This document shows, piece after piece, positions 33,654-42,667 of a DNA stretch of 64,000 nt (its first letter is position 1; each line of letters starts with the position of its first letter). Location: positions 62,001 through 126,000 of the forward strand of contig NZ_JADNRM010000002.1 in the NCBI RefSeq assembly GCF_021730445.1, in the 5' to 3' direction. Origin of the DNA: Phocaeicola faecalis (GTDB lineage: Bacteria > Bacteroidota > Bacteroidia > Bacteroidales > Bacteroidaceae). A model generated the notes under the pieces. It was not told where the DNA came from. It searched no databases and saw only the letters and a list, made by a program, of their open reading frames with translations. Both the position numbers and the translations under genes were made by a program.

Positions 33654-35045
33654 ATGAAAATAAATACCCGCATTGCAGCAATTATCTTATTAGGATGTTG
33701 CGCAGGACTTACAACTCCTGCTATCGCTCAAAAAAAGAACAAACTTAAAAAGGGTCCTAACATCTCCCTGAATATTTCCACCCAAAAAGACAGCGTAAAG
33801 ACAACCTATCTGAATTTGGGTTTGCTCACTAATATCTATCGCCTGCAGGGTGTGGGCATTAATGCCATATCCAGTGTGGTGCAAAGTGACATGACAGGGT
33901 TTCAAGTCTCCGGCCTGGCAAGCATCACCGGTCGTCATGCATCGGGTGTACAGCTCGGTGGTATTGCCAATGTAGCAGGTGCAAACGCCAACGGTATCAT
34001 GCTGAGCGGTTTGATGAACGTAGCAGGAAACCGTGCAAACGGCATACAGATTTCGGGATTGGGAAATATAGCCGGAAATACTTCACGCGGTGTAACCATC
34101 GGTGGACTAATGAACCTTGCCGGCGACCAGGCACAAGGTTTACAAATAGCCGGACTTGCCAATATTGCCGGAAAGTCGCAAAGCGGAATAGCCATCGGCG
34201 GTTTGATGAACGTATCGGCTGATGCTATGGACGGAGCACAGATTTCGAGCATACTGAATATCAGTGGAGGAAAAGCGAAAGGAGCACAAATAGCAGCTAT
34301 AGGCAATGTGGGCGTCAGTGTTAATGGTATGCAACTCTCTGCTATCAGCAATATTGCTGCCATAGAAATGAAAGGACTGCAACTCTGCGGAGCCGTGAAT
34401 ATCGCTGTTAAAACAGAGAATGCACTGCAAGTATCCGGTATTACCAATGTGTGTCAGGGTAAGCTGCGCGGAGTACAATTTGCTCCCGGCAACTACGCCG
34501 GTGAAGTGAGTGGAGCTCAAATTGGTCTGCTTAATCTTTGCGGCGGTCATGTGAAAGGCGTACAAATCGGTATTATCAATCACAGTAAAGACACCACTGC
34601 ACATAAAATCGGATTGGTAAACATCAATCCCAAAACCCGCATCCAGCTGATGCTGTTCGGTGGTAATACTAGCAAAATGAATGCGGCCGTCCGTTTCAAG
34701 AACCGCACCACCTACACCCTACTGGGTATCGGTACGCACTATCTTGACCTGAACGACAAGTTTTCGGGCTGCGTATTCTACCGTGCCGGACTTTACTACC
34801 CCATTGCCAAAAATCTGGAGCTCAGCGGCGACCTCGGCTACTTCCACATAGAGAACTTTGAAAACGAAGATGCCGAAACTCCCGAACGTATGTACTCCTT
34901 GCAGGCACGCGTCAATTTGGAGTACAAGATAAAATCCAAGTTCAGCGTATTTGCTTCGGGCGGATACGGCATGACACGATATTACGACCAAAACAAATTC
35001 TATGAAAAGAAACCTATCATTGAAGTAGGTGTTATCCTATTCTAA
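33654..35045 (+). CDS. Exported protein of 16-residue repeats with a C-terminal barrel-like domain
   Basis: A 463-residue protein with a signal peptide (1-26, IAQ cleavage). Residues about 63-300 are 14 or so repeats of 16 residues with consensus xxG(I/V)Q(I/L)xG(I/L)xN(I/V)AGxx, a regular pattern that predicts a beta-solenoid; it resembles the LA_2272 surface-repeat family. Residues about 325-463 alternate in hydrophobicity and end in VILF, as in outer membrane beta-barrels. It may be an outer membrane protein with a long solenoid. It is followed after 53 bases by the DUF3943 gene, likely the same transcript. Confidence 0.82.
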   Translation: MKINTRIAAIILLGCCAGLTTPAIAQKKNKLKKGPNISLNISTQKDSVKTTYLNLGLLTNIYRLQGVGINAISSVVQSDMTGFQVSGLASITGRHASGVQLGGIANVAGANANGIMLSGLMNVAGNRANGIQISGLGNIAGNTSRGVTIGGLMNLAGDQAQGLQIAGLANIAGKSQSGIAIGGLMNVSADAMDGAQISSILNISGGKAKGAQIAAIGNVGVSVNGMQLSAISNIAAIEMKGLQLCGAVNIAVKTENALQVSGITNVCQGKLRGVQFAPGNYAGEVSGAQIGLLNLCGGHVKGVQIGIINHSKDTTAHKIGLVNINPKTRIQLMLFGGNTSKMNAAVRFKNRTTYTLLGIGTHYLDLNDKFSGCVFYRAGLYYPIAKNLELSGDLGYFHIENFENEDAETPERMYSLQARVNLEYKIKSKFSVFASGGYGMTRYYDQNKFYEKKPIIEVGVILF

Positions 35046-35098
35046 CAACACCATGAGTATGCCGGAGAAATCCGGCTTCCATCCTAAATCCTGACGAA

Positions 35099-36571
35099 AT
35101 GAAAATTCAACAAATTGCATTAGTCTGTCTTCTGGTTTTAAGCAGTGGCAGTGGGGCGGCACAAGTACTCCACCACCCCGATTCCATCTATACTTTCACC
35201 GACCCTCACATGCAGAAAAAGTATCCGTGGCGTGCTGCCGCCGAAACATTCGGCATGAATGTAGGAGTATGGGCATTCGACCGATATGTGATGAACGAAG
35301 ATTTTGCAAAGATTAGTATCAACAGTATCCGTCGCAATATCAAACACGGCTTTGTGTGGGACAATGACCAGTTCTCCACCAATCTGTTTGCACACCCTTA
35401 CCATGGCAATCTCTACTTCAATGCTGCCCGCAGCAATGGATTGAACTTTTGGGAATCGGCACCATACGCTTTTGCCGGAAGCCTGATGTGGGAAGTTGCA
35501 GCCGAAGTGGAACCACCTGCCATCAACGACCTGATGGCAACCACCATCGGAGGTATTGCACTCGGCGAAATGACACACCGCCTGTCTTCATTGGTACTGG
35601 ATGACTCCAAGCGTGGCTTCGGACGATTTACCCGTGAATTCTTGGGAACTCTAATCTGCCCCATGCGCGGAATCAACCGTATGATAACAGGTGAGATGTG
35701 GAAGGTGAAACGCTCCCATTACAAATATCATGACTACGAGCGCATTCCTATCCAATTCTCTATCAGTGCCGGCGACCGCTATCTGGCAGACGACAACTAC
35801 CTGTTTCGCGGAGAGCACAATCCCTATCTGGAGTTTCGAGCAGTCTACGGCAACCCTTTCGACAAAATAAATGATGCTCCTTATGATTATTTCACTGCTA
35901 CAGCCACGCTGGGTCTTTCTCCCAACCAACCGCTTATCAGCAAGATTAACCTTTTAGGAAAATTATGGGGACTGCCGCTGAAGACCACTACCGGCATGGA
36001 GATGATGTTCGGAATCTTCCAACATTTCAATTATTTTGATTCTGAAGAAGTCATTGACGGTTCGGGACGCATTCCGTATAAAATATCGGAAGCCGCCAGT
36101 GTGGGGCCCGGCATCATCTATAAATTTCCACGCATGAACAGCCTTGTCAATTTGGAACAGAGTGTATTTCTGAGTGCTATCCTGCTGGGCGGCAGCCTGA
36201 CTGACTATTATAATGTCATCGACCGTAATTACAATATGGGTAGTGGTTATAGCGTAAAAAACAAAACCCTCCTCGACTTCGGACGTTACGGACAGTTTGC
36301 TCTCAACCTACATCTCTACCAGATTTTCACCTGGAAAGGATACGAACATAAAGATCTAGAAAACACCGATCCACTCTATCTGAACGCGCAGGGAGACAAA
36401 GGAAACGTAATGCTGGCTGTAGTCAATCCGCTTATCGAACTGAACTTAAGCCGGCACTTTAAAGCAAACATGGAAATCTCTTATTTCTACCGACATACAC
36501 ACTACACCTATCACAAAGATGTACAATATAAAACCTTTGAGACGCGTGTGGGACTGTTATACCAATTCTAA
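35099..36571 (+). CDS. DUF3943 outer-membrane-type protein
   Basis: A 490-residue exported protein (signal peptide 1-20) of the DUF3943 family. The N-terminal part has YPWRAAAETFGMNVGVWAFDRY and a helix pair with FWESAPYAFAGSLMWEVAAEVEPPAINDLMATTIGG; the C-terminal part is beta-rich and ends in LLYQF, an outer membrane barrel signature. Function unknown. It lies downstream of the repeat protein and converges with the Crp/Fnr regulator. Confidence 0.8.
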   Translation: MKIQQIALVCLLVLSSGSGAAQVLHHPDSIYTFTDPHMQKKYPWRAAAETFGMNVGVWAFDRYVMNEDFAKISINSIRRNIKHGFVWDNDQFSTNLFAHPYHGNLYFNAARSNGLNFWESAPYAFAGSLMWEVAAEVEPPAINDLMATTIGGIALGEMTHRLSSLVLDDSKRGFGRFTREFLGTLICPMRGINRMITGEMWKVKRSHYKYHDYERIPIQFSISAGDRYLADDNYLFRGEHNPYLEFRAVYGNPFDKINDAPYDYFTATATLGLSPNQPLISKINLLGKLWGLPLKTTTGMEMMFGIFQHFNYFDSEEVIDGSGRIPYKISEAASVGPGIIYKFPRMNSLVNLEQSVFLSAILLGGSLTDYYNVIDRNYNMGSGYSVKNKTLLDFGRYGQFALNLHLYQIFTWKGYEHKDLENTDPLYLNAQGDKGNVMLAVVNPLIELNLSRHFKANMEISYFYRHTHYTYHKDVQYKTFETRVGLLYQF

Positions 36572-36575
36572 GAAA

Positions 36576-37154
36576 TTAAAGCAATGACGAACGGACACGG
36601 CTCAGTGTTTCGGGCGTCATTTGCAATAAAGAGGCAATGTACACCAACGGAGCTCTTTTCAATATCTCAGGATGCAGACGAAGCAATTTATTATACCGTT
36701 CATGAGCCGGCTCAAATCGGAGTGTATCGGCTTTGACCTGCGACTCTATCAATGAGTGCTCTATGAATTTGCGATAAAGTTGTTCGATATCATTATATTT
36801 AGAAGCAAGCTCTTCTACCTGATTCTTAGGAATTTCCCACACTACAGAAGACTCCAAAGTCTCCACCATCAGGCGTGTAGGTTCTTGTTTGAAATAACTC
36901 TCGATACAAATAATCATTCCATTTTCATAGCCGATATGTTCGGTCAGGTCTTTGTCATATTTATAGTAGAACTGTCTGAGCAATCCTTTTTCAATAAACA
37001 ACATAGCCTTGCATACTTCTCCCTCCTTCAACACAATTTCTCCTTTACGATACTTCTTACACACCACAATCTCAGCCAATGCGTGCACACTCTCCCTGCT
37101 CAGCGGGTAATTGACTTCGGCTATTTTACGAGCTATCTCTATATTTGTCGTCAT
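36576..37154 (-). CDS. Crp/Fnr-family transcriptional regulator
   Basis: A 192-residue regulator with an N-terminal cyclic-nucleotide-binding-like barrel (about 22-115) and a short C-terminal helix-turn-helix (about 150-190, ASLLQMTPETLSRVRSSL). The nucleotide-binding phosphate cassette is not obvious, so the ligand is unknown, as in many Bacteroidales members. It diverges from the region upstream of the Wzi-like gene, 3.4 kb from the acyl-CoA synthetase. Confidence 0.9.
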   Translation of the reverse strand: MTTNIEIARKIAEVNYPLSRESVHALAEIVVCKKYRKGEIVLKEGEVCKAMLFIEKGLLRQFYYKYDKDLTEHIGYENGMIICIESYFKQEPTRLMVETLESSVVWEIPKNQVEELASKYNDIEQLYRKFIEHSLIESQVKADTLRFEPAHERYNKLLRLHPEILKRAPLVYIASLLQMTPETLSRVRSSLL

Positions 37155-37179
37155 GTGTCTTCTCTTTACGGATTTTGTG

Positions 37180-37187
37180 CAAAATTA
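37180..37187 (-). promoter_or_regulatory. -7 element for the Crp/Fnr gene
   Basis: Minus-strand TAATTTTG, 25 bases before the ATG at 37154. Confidence 0.6.
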
Positions 37188-37295
37188 CAAAAAAAGTTGG
37201 ATGAAAAATGATAAAGCCTAAAATTAAGTTGGCTTTGTTCTACCAAATAGTTTTTTTTATATACTTTTGAAACAAAATAGTAATCTACCCTTTTT

Positions 37296-37397
37296 ATGAA
37301 ACCATTAGGCAGTTTTGTCATATTGGGCCTGACAGTGGCACAAAGCCTCATCGCCCCATCCAATCACAACGAAGATTCAGTCATGACACGCCTTTAG
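37296..37397 (+). CDS. Possible small exported peptide (33 residues)
   Basis: ATG at 37296 to TAG at 37395-37397 encodes 33 residues with a hydrophobic start (FVILGLTVAQSLIA) like a signal peptide, behind a box resembling TATACTTTTG at about 37260. The end overlaps the first unit of a 19-bp tandem repeat. It could be a real small peptide, the start of a decayed gene, or chance. Confidence 0.3.
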   Translation: MKPLGSFVILGLTVAQSLIAPSNHNEDSVMTRL

Positions 37398-37461
37398 AAA
37401 GAATTCACGGCTTCAGAAAGGGAGCACGGCTTCAGAAAAGAAGCACGGCCTCAGGAAATGC
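37387..37461. repeat. Four tandem 19-bp repeats
   Basis: Units start at 37387, 37406, 37425 and 37444. The two central ones read CACGGCTTCAGAAAGGGAG and CACGGCTTCAGAAAAGAAG; the outer two are degenerate. They lie in the leader of the Wzi-like gene. Confidence 0.75.
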
Positions 37462-37508
37462 TTAACCCATTTCCCACAAAACATAAAAACAACATAATTA
37501 AAAACTAA

Positions 37509-38987
37509 ATGAAGAAAATACAGCTATTTTTATTACAGGGCTTGTTATCATCTGTTCCTCTATATACCCTTACTGCACAAACCACGACTCCGACCACTCA
37601 TTATTCAGTGGAAACAGGCATTGTGGCAGGAGACGGCGACTACAGTCCATTTTGGTTTACGGCCAATCGGCAGGGGTTATCCTCTATAAAAACGGAGAAC
37701 GGATATCTGCGTGCCGGCATTTTCCATTCACAGGCATTTGGCAAGCATTTTACATGGAAAGCAGGGCTAGACTTAGCCACCGCCTATAACTATACTTCTT
37801 CTTTCGTTGTTCAGCAGGCCTACGCCGACCTGAGCTATCGGTGGCTAAATCTCAGTATCGGAAGTAAAGAACGTACACCGGAATTGAGAAACCCGAAACT
37901 GAGTACCGGAGGACTGGTAGAATCAAACAGTGCCCGCCCTGTACCACAAGTACGCATCGAGATTCCCCAATATATATCTGTTCCCGGGACCAAACGCTGG
38001 CTACACATCAAAGGTCATCTCGCTTACGGAACTTTCACAGACAATAATTGGCAAGAGGACTTTGCCCGCTCCGGAAATTTATACACTAAGGAGGTGCTTT
38101 ATCATAGCAAATCTTTCTTTATGAAAGTAGGAAAGAAAGAATCCTTCCCATTGGAGCTTGAAGCAGGTCTGCAAATGGCTGCCCAGTTTGGCGGAAAACA
38201 ATATGTAGAAGGGCAGAAAGAACCCATTATGACAATGCCGTCAGATTTTATGGACTTTATCCGTGTATTGATTCCGATGAGCGGAAGTGACAATGCCATG
38301 GAAGGTGAGCAGATAAACAAGTACGGCAACCATGTGGGCAGTTGGAATATCGGACTTACCGGCTATGTACAGAATTGGAGAATCAAAGCATACTATGAGC
38401 ATTTCTTTGAGGACGAATCGCAAATGTTTTTTGGTTACGGCCCTTGGAAAGACGGACTATTGGGAGTAGAAGTCACCCTTCCGAAAAACCGGTTCATTGA
38501 TACCTTTGTATACGAATGCATGGGCAGCAAAGACCAGACAGGGCCTATCTTCAACGAAGGTTTCCGGGGAGAATTTGAACAAATCAGTGCTAAGGACAAT
38601 TATTACAACCACTATATTTATCAAGCATGGCAGCACTGGGGCATGGCCATGGGAAATCCGTTGTTTACCGGCCCTGTCTACAATAAAGACGGTAGAATAA
38701 TGTTTGCCAACAACCGTATAAATGCACATCATCTGGGCGTTAGCGGCACTCCGGGTAAAGAGTGGGCGTATCGGTTGCTACTCACCTACTCCAGAAACTG
38801 GGGAACGTATGACAATCCGTTTGATGATATGAAGAAGCAATTCAGTTCACTGCTGGAAGTCACCTATTCACCCGCCCAATGGGATGGATGGAGCTTCAGC
38901 CTGTCAGGAGCTATGGACAGAGGTAATTTACTAGGAAACAATTCGGGCGGAATGCTTGTCATCCGCAAAACCGGCTTAATAAAATAA
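37509..38987 (+). CDS. Capsule assembly Wzi-family outer membrane protein
   Basis: A 492-residue outer membrane beta-barrel. Signal peptide about 1-23 (LTAQ); the Wzi-family opening YSVETGIVAGDGDYSPFWFTANRQGLSS and IGSKERTPELRNPKLSTGGLVESNSARPVPQ-like blocks are plain. In Enterobacteria Wzi anchors capsule at the surface; the Bacteroidales relatives are less studied. It is followed after 5 bases by a small lipoprotein gene, so they are one operon. Confidence 0.88.
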   Translation: MKKIQLFLLQGLLSSVPLYTLTAQTTTPTTHYSVETGIVAGDGDYSPFWFTANRQGLSSIKTENGYLRAGIFHSQAFGKHFTWKAGLDLATAYNYTSSFVVQQAYADLSYRWLNLSIGSKERTPELRNPKLSTGGLVESNSARPVPQVRIEIPQYISVPGTKRWLHIKGHLAYGTFTDNNWQEDFARSGNLYTKEVLYHSKSFFMKVGKKESFPLELEAGLQMAAQFGGKQYVEGQKEPIMTMPSDFMDFIRVLIPMSGSDNAMEGEQINKYGNHVGSWNIGLTGYVQNWRIKAYYEHFFEDESQMFFGYGPWKDGLLGVEVTLPKNRFIDTFVYECMGSKDQTGPIFNEGFRGEFEQISAKDNYYNHYIYQAWQHWGMAMGNPLFTGPVYNKDGRIMFANNRINAHHLGVSGTPGKEWAYRLLLTYSRNWGTYDNPFDDMKKQFSSLLEVTYSPAQWDGWSFSLSGAMDRGNLLGNNSGGMLVIRKTGLIK

Positions 38988-38992
38988 GGACT

Positions 38993-39403
38993 ATGAAACA
39001 AATTATATTATGTTTATGCTTACTGCTCGGTGTATTATGCAGTTGCGACAAGAAGCCCATCAACGGAAAATTGGACGGAAGATGGCAATTAATGACAATA
39101 GAATATAATGACGGAAGTATCAAAGAATGCGAACGTATCTACTGCAGCATCCAGCTTCATACAGTAGAGCTGATGGATAAGGGCACTAATCCTTTGACAT
39201 TGATGGGGCACTTCTCCTCTACCGATGGAGTAGTGATGGGTGAATTTAAATATCAGACTAATATGGAGGCAACTGCTACCGAAGAGGACTTGAACAGATT
39301 CGGGCTAAATACCTCCGTCACACATTTCGAAGTGGAAAAAGCAACCGGCAGCAAAATGGTTCTGAAATCAGACTATGCCCGACTCACCTATCGGAAGTTC
39401 TAG
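38993..39403 (+). CDS. Lipocalin-like lipoprotein
   Basis: A 136-residue lipoprotein: lipobox-like LLGVLCSC with the acylated cysteine at about 19 or 17, then a lipocalin-like barrel starting LDGRWQLMTIEYNDGS, with the typical G-x-W at the first strand. Translationally coupled in position to the Wzi-like gene. It may assist that protein; this is inferred from the gene order. Confidence 0.82.
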   Translation: MKQIILCLCLLLGVLCSCDKKPINGKLDGRWQLMTIEYNDGSIKECERIYCSIQLHTVELMDKGTNPLTLMGHFSSTDGVVMGEFKYQTNMEATATEEDLNRFGLNTSVTHFEVEKATGSKMVLKSDYARLTYRKF

Positions 39404-39420
39404 AAAAGCCAATATGAATG

Positions 39421-39475
39421 AAAAAAGGGATGTGTCAAGATGATAGCTTGTTTTCATTTTGACACACCCTTTTTC
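39421..39475. terminator. Bidirectional terminator between the lipoprotein and aspA
   Basis: Stem from AAAAAAGGGaTGTGTCAA near 39421 with TTGACACAcCCTTTTT ending near 39475, flanked by A- and T-runs on the proper sides for both converging genes. Confidence 0.88.
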
Positions 39476-39513
39476 CTTTAATCAACATGATACTTCAAAA
39501 TAGCAATGCTTGA

Positions 39514-40947
39514 TTAGCGTCTTGCCTGTATATCCAGTTTCACGGGATGCAACATGTTTTCAGGGCTCAGAATAGTATCCAACTCTTCTTTATTTAAAAT
39601 TCCATGTTCCAACACCAAGTCATAAACGCTCTTACCTGTTGCCATCGCTTCTTTGGCAATCTTCGTTGAGTTCTTATAACCGATAACAGGATTCAAGGCT
39701 GTTACTACACCAATACTATTATGCACATTCATTTTGCAATGTTCTTCATTGGCAGTGATACCTTCGATGCAACGTGTACGCAATGTCTCCATACCGTTTA
39801 TCATCAAGTCAACAGATTCAAAGCAGCATTGGGCCATAACCGGCTCCATTGCGTTCAGTTCCATCTGGGCTGCTTCACCGGACATGGTTACACACAATTC
39901 GTTACCGATTACTTTATAGCAAATCTGATTCATTACTTCGGGAATAACCGGATTCACCTTACCCGGCATAATAGAAGAACCCGGTTGCATAGCCGGCAGA
40001 TTGATTTCTCCCAATCCGCAACGCGGACCACTGGCAAGCAAGCGCAGGTCATTACATATCTTATTCATTTTCACGGCCACTCTCTTCAAAGCTGACGCAT
40101 AACCCACCAGACATGATGTGTCCGAAGTCGCTCCGACCAGGTCGGCAGACAGTTTAAAGTCAAATCCTGTGATTTGGCTCAATGCCTCCACGCATTTCTC
40201 TGCATAGCCCGGTTCGGCACAAATACCCGTACCGATAGCAGTAGCTCCCATATTAACAGTCAGGAAATCCTCGGCAGCTTGGTTAAGGTGCAGAACTTCA
40301 TCTTTCAAGATACTTGCAAAACCATTGAATGTTTGCCCCAAAGTCATAGGCACGGCATCCTCCAGTTGTGTACGTCCCATCTTAATGACGTGTGCAAATT
40401 CTTCCCCTTTCTTACGGAATGCTCCGATAACAGATTCCAAATAAGGAAGAAAACGAAGATTTTCATAATACATACCGATATGGATGGCAGTAGGATAAGC
40501 GTCATTGGTAGACTGTGAACAGTTTACATGGTCATTGGGAGAACAATATTGATACTCTCCACGCTTGTGTCCCATAATTTCCAATGCACGATTGGCAATC
40601 ACTTCATTGGCATTCATATTGGTTGTCGTACCCGCGCCACCTTGAATCATGTCTACAGGAAACTGTTCGTGATGCTCACCGTTTAAGATTTCCTGACAAG
40701 CCTGTACAATGGCGTCTTTTTGTTCCTTAGTAAGCAGGCCCAACTCATAGTTGGCCATCGCAGCAGCCATCTTAGTAATGGCAAGGCCGTTGATAAACAA
40801 CGGATATTCATTAAGGTGGAATTTACTGATAGGGAAATTTTCAATTCCTCTAAGTGTTTGCACGCCATACAAGGCATGAGCCGGAATTTCACGAGCACCG
40901 ATTAAGTCACTTTCCACACGGGTTTCTTCTGTAAGTTTTGTTTCCAT
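39514..40947 (-). CDS. aspA: Aspartate ammonia-lyase
   Basis: Converts aspartate to fumarate and ammonia, feeding anaerobic fumarate respiration. A 477-residue fumarase/aspartase superfamily tetramer with the signature GSSIMPGKVNPV (about 318-329), TGICAEPGY and SQSTNDAYPT. The N-terminus VESDLIGAREIPAHALYGVQT is aspartase-specific and separates it from fumarase C. Own promoter at 40987-40994. Confidence 0.95.
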   Translation of the reverse strand: METKLTEETRVESDLIGAREIPAHALYGVQTLRGIENFPISKFHLNEYPLFINGLAITKMAAAMANYELGLLTKEQKDAIVQACQEILNGEHHEQFPVDMIQGGAGTTTNMNANEVIANRALEIMGHKRGEYQYCSPNDHVNCSQSTNDAYPTAIHIGMYYENLRFLPYLESVIGAFRKKGEEFAHVIKMGRTQLEDAVPMTLGQTFNGFASILKDEVLHLNQAAEDFLTVNMGATAIGTGICAEPGYAEKCVEALSQITGFDFKLSADLVGATSDTSCLVGYASALKRVAVKMNKICNDLRLLASGPRCGLGEINLPAMQPGSSIMPGKVNPVIPEVMNQICYKVIGNELCVTMSGEAAQMELNAMEPVMAQCCFESVDLMINGMETLRTRCIEGITANEEHCKMNVHNSIGVVTALNPVIGYKNSTKIAKEAMATGKSVYDLVLEHGILNKEELDTILSPENMLHPVKLDIQARR

Positions 40948-40986
40948 GATTAGGTTGTTTTAATATGTTATTTCTTTTTCATACAG

Positions 40987-40994
40987 CAAAGGTA
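40987..40994 (-). promoter_or_regulatory. -7 element for aspA
   Basis: Minus-strand TACCTTTG, 39 bases before the aspA ATG. Confidence 0.65.
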
Positions 40995-41161
40995 TAAACT
41001 AACATTTTGATATCAAAATATATTTCGATATAAATTTATAGTTTTATTTTAGCCACTAAAAGCGCAATATCAAGGCTAACAAAATATCATAATGACAGTT
41101 CAGCACGTTACACTCTCTTATAGGTTATTAAAAGAAATACAGATATCCCCCCAACTCATTC

Positions 41162-41364
41162 CATTAGCCGGGCTAAGCGTTTTCGCCCTTTCGATTATGC
41201 CTGTCTGTCAGTCGAATTACTACAGTCTTCGGCAGTGGACTGTATAGTCCGTTACAGTGGACTGTACAGTCTGCTATAGTGGACTGTACAGTCTATTGCC
41301 GAAGTCTGTAATAATCTTCCGTTTAAAAAGCCTTGGCTGACCATAAGAAACGGCTTACTCTTCC
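41162..41364. repeat. 203-bp palindromic interspersed repeat, copy 2
   Basis: Ungapped partner of 10512-10714. It keeps the arms (41216-41233 and 41298-41315), three units of GTGGACTGTACAGTC type at 41235, 41257 and 41279, and the terminal CGGCTTACTCTTCC. An arm base pair is C-G in copy 1 (10579/10652) and T-A here (41229/41302). Confidence 0.85.
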
Positions 41365-41378
41365 GTAAGGACACAAAA

Positions 41379-41407
41379 AAAAGGCATCCGCAATACGGAC
41401 ACCTTTT
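41379..41407 (-). terminator. Intrinsic terminator of the YitT-family gene
   Basis: AAAAGGCATCCG (41379-41390) pairs with CGGACACCTTTT (41396-41407), with two G-U pairs in the minus-strand RNA, followed there by a T-run. Confidence 0.85.
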
Positions 41408-41438
41408 CCTTGTTCTTATATTCTCTCTATCTCCTTGA

Positions 41439-42329
41439 TTATTTTACTTTAATTCTATCAAAACCTTCGCCAAACACACCGATGACAGCACTCTGTGAAA
41501 CAAAAGCATTCGGGTCAATGTCCTTAATCAAACGGAAAATAGTAGTCGATTCACGTTTCTTTGCCAACACAAACATCATTTTAACGCCTGTGCCTGTATA
41601 GCAACCGACACCATCAATGAAAGTCACTCCACGGTGCAAATCCTTATTGATGCGATGACCTATTTCCTCATGCTTCTTTGAGATGATAAAGAACTGCACA
41701 GACTGACGGGCACTGTTTACCACTTGGTCAAGCACAAAGCTACATATATATAAGGTAGCAAAACCATATACCACCTTTTCCCAATCGTGCAATACAAGGT
41801 AACTGGAAGAGATAATCACCATATCCGTCATCAATATCACGCGTCCCAAGGTAATATCCCGATATTTATTAATAATAGCAGCCACAATATCCGTTCCCCC
41901 GGAACTGCCGTTAGCCGAAAATGCCACTCCAATACCGCCACCACAGAAAGAAGCACCGATAACACATGCCATAAATGGCTGGTCATGCAATAAGTGCAAC
42001 CCTGCCGTTGCTCCCTGAATAATAGGAAGAATGGTCGTCATGGTGAATACGGCAAAAATTGTCTTTACACTAAACTTCCATCCCAAAACAATCAAGGAGG
42101 CAACCAACAATGCACCATTTATAGCAAAATAAGTATACTGTACATTCACCCCGGTTGCCCAATATACAATAGAAGCAATACCCGGCACACCACCTGTTGT
42201 GATGTCGTTAGGCAACAAAAAGACGGTCCACCCGATACTATACATCAGCATACCGAGAGCTATCATCATATAATCTCTCATTTCTCTGATGACTCGTTGT
42301 TTACGCGTCGTAATAAAGACTGACTCCAT
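41439..42329 (-). CDS. YitT/DUF2179-family membrane protein
   Basis: A 296-residue protein with about five or six membrane helices (DUF161 repeats, residues 20-215) and a C-terminal cytoplasmic DUF2179 ferredoxin-like domain (about 225-290). Conserved blocks: GVPGIASIVYWATG, GAGxG-like SANGSSGGTDIVAAI and FIDGVGCYTGTGVKMMFVLAKKRE. Transport has been suggested for the family, with no firm substrate. Confidence 0.9.
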   Translation of the reverse strand: MESVFITTRKQRVIREMRDYMMIALGMLMYSIGWTVFLLPNDITTGGVPGIASIVYWATGVNVQYTYFAINGALLVASLIVLGWKFSVKTIFAVFTMTTILPIIQGATAGLHLLHDQPFMACVIGASFCGGGIGVAFSANGSSGGTDIVAAIINKYRDITLGRVILMTDMVIISSSYLVLHDWEKVVYGFATLYICSFVLDQVVNSARQSVQFFIISKKHEEIGHRINKDLHRGVTFIDGVGCYTGTGVKMMFVLAKKRESTTIFRLIKDIDPNAFVSQSAVIGVFGEGFDRIKVK

Positions 42330-42361
42330 GTGATTTTTTCTTTTATATTATAAATTTTCGG

Positions 42362-42369
42362 CAAAAGTA
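42362..42369 (-). promoter_or_regulatory. -7 element for the YitT-family gene
   Basis: Minus-strand TACTTTTG, 32 bases before the ATG at 42329. Confidence 0.6.
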
Positions 42370-42610
42370 CAAAAAGATTAAATCACTTCGCTCGAAAAAG
42401 GATTATTTTTCATGCGAAAAAAAGATTTAGGATAATCACCTTCTCACATTCAACCCCCAAAGGATAAACAGTGTTACAGTTTACTTATTTATCCCTACGA
42501 TTAATTACAAATTAAAACGATAAACAGGGAATATTGTTTCAATCTGCTACATACAATTAAGAAAACAAGAAAATAGAAAGGCAAACAGTACATATAAAGA
42601 CAAAAAGATA

Positions 42611-42618
42611 TACCTTTG
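42611..42618 (+). promoter_or_regulatory. -7 element for dapF
   Basis: TACCTTTG, 49 bases before the dapF ATG; probably drives the dapF-dapL transcript. Confidence 0.65.
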
Positions 42619-42667
42619 CCTAAAATTAAAAGCAAAAGAAAGAGATACCAACAAATCAAACTACAAA

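Larger units (their letters stand above)
37155..37508. other. Intergenic region between the Crp/Fnr and Wzi-like genes
   Basis: This 354-base gap holds the Crp/Fnr promoter, a candidate small ORF and the 19-bp tandem repeats. The Wzi-like gene itself has no clear TAnnTTTG box close to its ATG, so its start may lie near 37260. Confidence 0.6.
40948..41438. other. Intergenic region between aspA and yitT-type genes
   Basis: Holds the aspA promoter, copy 2 of the 203-bp repeat (41162-41364) and the terminator of the YitT-family gene. No protein gene is seen. Confidence 0.7.
42330..42667. other. Divergent promoter region between the YitT-family gene and dapF
   Basis: A 338-base A/T-rich gap with -7 boxes on both strands: TACTTTTG on the minus strand (42362-42369) and TACCTTTG on the plus strand (42611-42618). 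No RNA gene or strong dyad is seen. Confidence 0.6.

Noticed and set aside
33935-34447. Long minus-strand frame of 170 codons opposite the repeat protein
   Set aside because: It is the shadow of the regular 48-base repeat unit, with low-complexity I/A/P/S composition and no promoter.
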